NCBI GenBank assembly: GCA_021827285.1
Contig: JAKAWM010000170.1
Coordinates: 1 to 6,429, forward strand
Direction of reading: 5' to 3'
DNA: 6,429 nt
DNA from: Actinomycetes bacterium
GTDB lineage: Bacteria; Actinomycetota; Acidimicrobiia; Acidimicrobiales; Palsa-688
Under the pieces are notes generated by a model, which did no database searches, was not told where the DNA came from, and was given only the letters and a program-made list of their open reading frames with translations. Numbering within the stretch: position 1 is the stretch's first letter; every line of letters starts with the position of its first letter. A program made the translations under genes and the position numbers. Below are positions 5,617 through 6,429 of this stretch, piece by piece.

Positions 5617-6429
5617 GGAGAGCAACCCCCCGAGGGCCAACAGCCCGAGAGCCAGCCGGGCGCCGTCGGCGCGACCGGTACGCCGCGGCCCGAGCCCGTT
5701 CGCCCTGCAGAGCCCGATGCCGGACTCCAAGCCGGGCCCGATGCCGGACTCCAAGCCGGGCCCGAGGCCACTGCACCATCGTTACCTCCGGCGAAATGGC
5801 CGGCCCCGCCGCCTCCGCCCAATCGCGAGTCGCTCCCCCCTCTGTCCTATGCGACGGAGTGGCAGCCCTCTGCGGGTTCGCCGGTCAGTAGCCCAGGGCA
5901 CGGTACGGTCCCCTTACCGGTCAATAGCCCAGGCCAGCCCACCGCCCCAGGCCCTTTGGGTGGTACGCCCGGGGCGCTCGCCCACCCCCTCCCCATTGAT
6001 GCAGTCTTGGCGGCCGCGACCCAGGGCCAGCCGGCGGCTCCTCCTCCAGTCCCCGGAGGTTATGGCGGGGCGTGGGGCGGCACCGATGGCGACGGCCCGG
6101 GCGGTGGCAATGGTTCGAGCGCTAGCGACGGCTTCGATGGCCCCGGCGGCTTCAACGGGAGCGGCGAGCCCCCGCTAGAGGTGGTGGCGCGCTGGGAGAC
6201 AAGAAAGCGCCGGCCCTTCTGGGAACGCTCCCGGCTTCTTATCCTGATCGCCGGGGTCTGGGGAGTGCTGTTCTGGTACGCCGTTTCCTCCGACCCTCTG
6301 CTGACCATAAGGGACGGCCTGATCCAGACCTGGAACGCCAAATGGTGGTTGACCGTCCTCTTCGCCGCTGAGTTGGTCCGCCAGGTGCACTACGTCATAA
6401 GCGAGCACTGGGGCTGGTGGAAGATCGGA
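5614..6429 (+). CDS. Pro/Gly-rich membrane protein, 3' end outside window
   Basis: The frame is open for 272 codons from ATG 5614 to the last base of the window. Residues 1-185 are low complexity: first Pro/Gln/Ala-rich with DAGLQAGP repeated at 35-50 and a PAPPPPP run near 63-69, then Gly/Asp/Asn-rich (about 148-184). The region is probably disordered. A basic segment, RWETRKRRPFWERSR (193-207), precedes a clear membrane helix at about 208-224 (LLILIAGVWGVLFWYAV). A second hydrophobic segment at about 244-263 contains Glu 253 and Arg 256, so it may be a membrane helix with polar residues or lie at the surface. By the positive-inside rule the disordered part is likely cytoplasmic. There is no signal peptide. 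It is coupled to the lipoprotein upstream, so both probably act at the membrane together. I do not recognise the family. The remainder of the protein is not visible. Confidence 0.8.
   Translation, partial: MGEQPPEGQQPESQPGAVGATGTPRPEPVRPAEPDAGLQAGPDAGLQAGPEATAPSLPPAKWPAPPPPPNRESLPPLSYATEWQPSAGSPVSSPGHGTVPLPVNSPGQPTAPGPLGGTPGALAHPLPIDAVLAAATQGQPAAPPPVPGGYGGAWGGTDGDGPGGGNGSSASDGFDGPGGFNGSGEPPLEVVARWETRKRRPFWERSRLLILIAGVWGVLFWYAVSSDPLLTIRDGLIQTWNAKWWLTVLFAAELVRQVHYVISEHWGWWKIG
5716..5763 (+). repeat. Perfect 24-bp tandem duplication, in frame
   Basis: A 24-bp unit at 5716-5739 is repeated exactly at 5740-5763, encoding DAGLQAGP twice in the Pro/Gly-rich membrane protein. The period is a multiple of three. 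Confidence 0.95.
5881..5933 (+). repeat. Imperfect 36-bp-period repeat, in frame
   Basis: CCGGTCAGTAGCCCAGG (5881-5897) recurs at 5917-5933 with one base changed (CAGTAG to CAATAG). The copies encode PVSSPG and PVNSPG in the Pro/Gly-rich membrane protein. The spacing of 36 bp keeps the frame. Confidence 0.75.

Overview
This is a GC-rich stretch (roughly two thirds G+C by eye) that looks like chromosomal DNA of an actinobacterium. The helicase wording, the small Cys-rich protein and the AbiEi/DUF559 relic remind me of Acidimicrobiia, but that lineage call is inference. There are no rRNA or tRNA genes, no transposase and no CRISPR array.

Layout. (1) Positions 1-918, plus strand: the C-terminal part of a DinG/XPD-family DNA helicase, with the last helicase motifs intact and a Gly/Ser-rich repeat inserted just before the TSAT motif. 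(2) 933-1274, plus strand: a 113-residue protein that reads as the winged-helix start of an AbiEi-type protein joined directly to the tail of a DUF559 nuclease-like domain, so an internal deletion relic. Its GTG start sits just downstream of an extended -10 element, as expected for a leaderless transcript. (3) 1275-1605: a non-coding gap between convergent genes with two stem-loops and two tandem repeats. (4) 4811 down to 1606, minus strand: a two-gene unit of a small four-cysteine protein and a 941-residue lipoprotein built of about twelve Asp-box-like repeats. (5) 4812-4954: a divergent intergenic region with an inverted repeat. (6) 4955 to the window end, plus strand: a two-gene unit of a 219-residue lipoprotein whose stop overlaps (TAATG) the start of a Pro/Gly-rich membrane protein cut off by the window edge.

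Units 4 and 6 look like one divergently transcribed cell-envelope locus: two lipoproteins and a membrane protein, plus a small Cys protein of unknown role. I recognise no pathway for it, and it is the best candidate here for something undescribed. A second theme is recurrent short tandem duplication. Copies inside genes have periods of 36, 18, 24 and 36 bp, all multiples of three. The two in the non-coding gap have periods of 16 and 10 bp. This independently supports the reading frames chosen for the uncharacterised genes.
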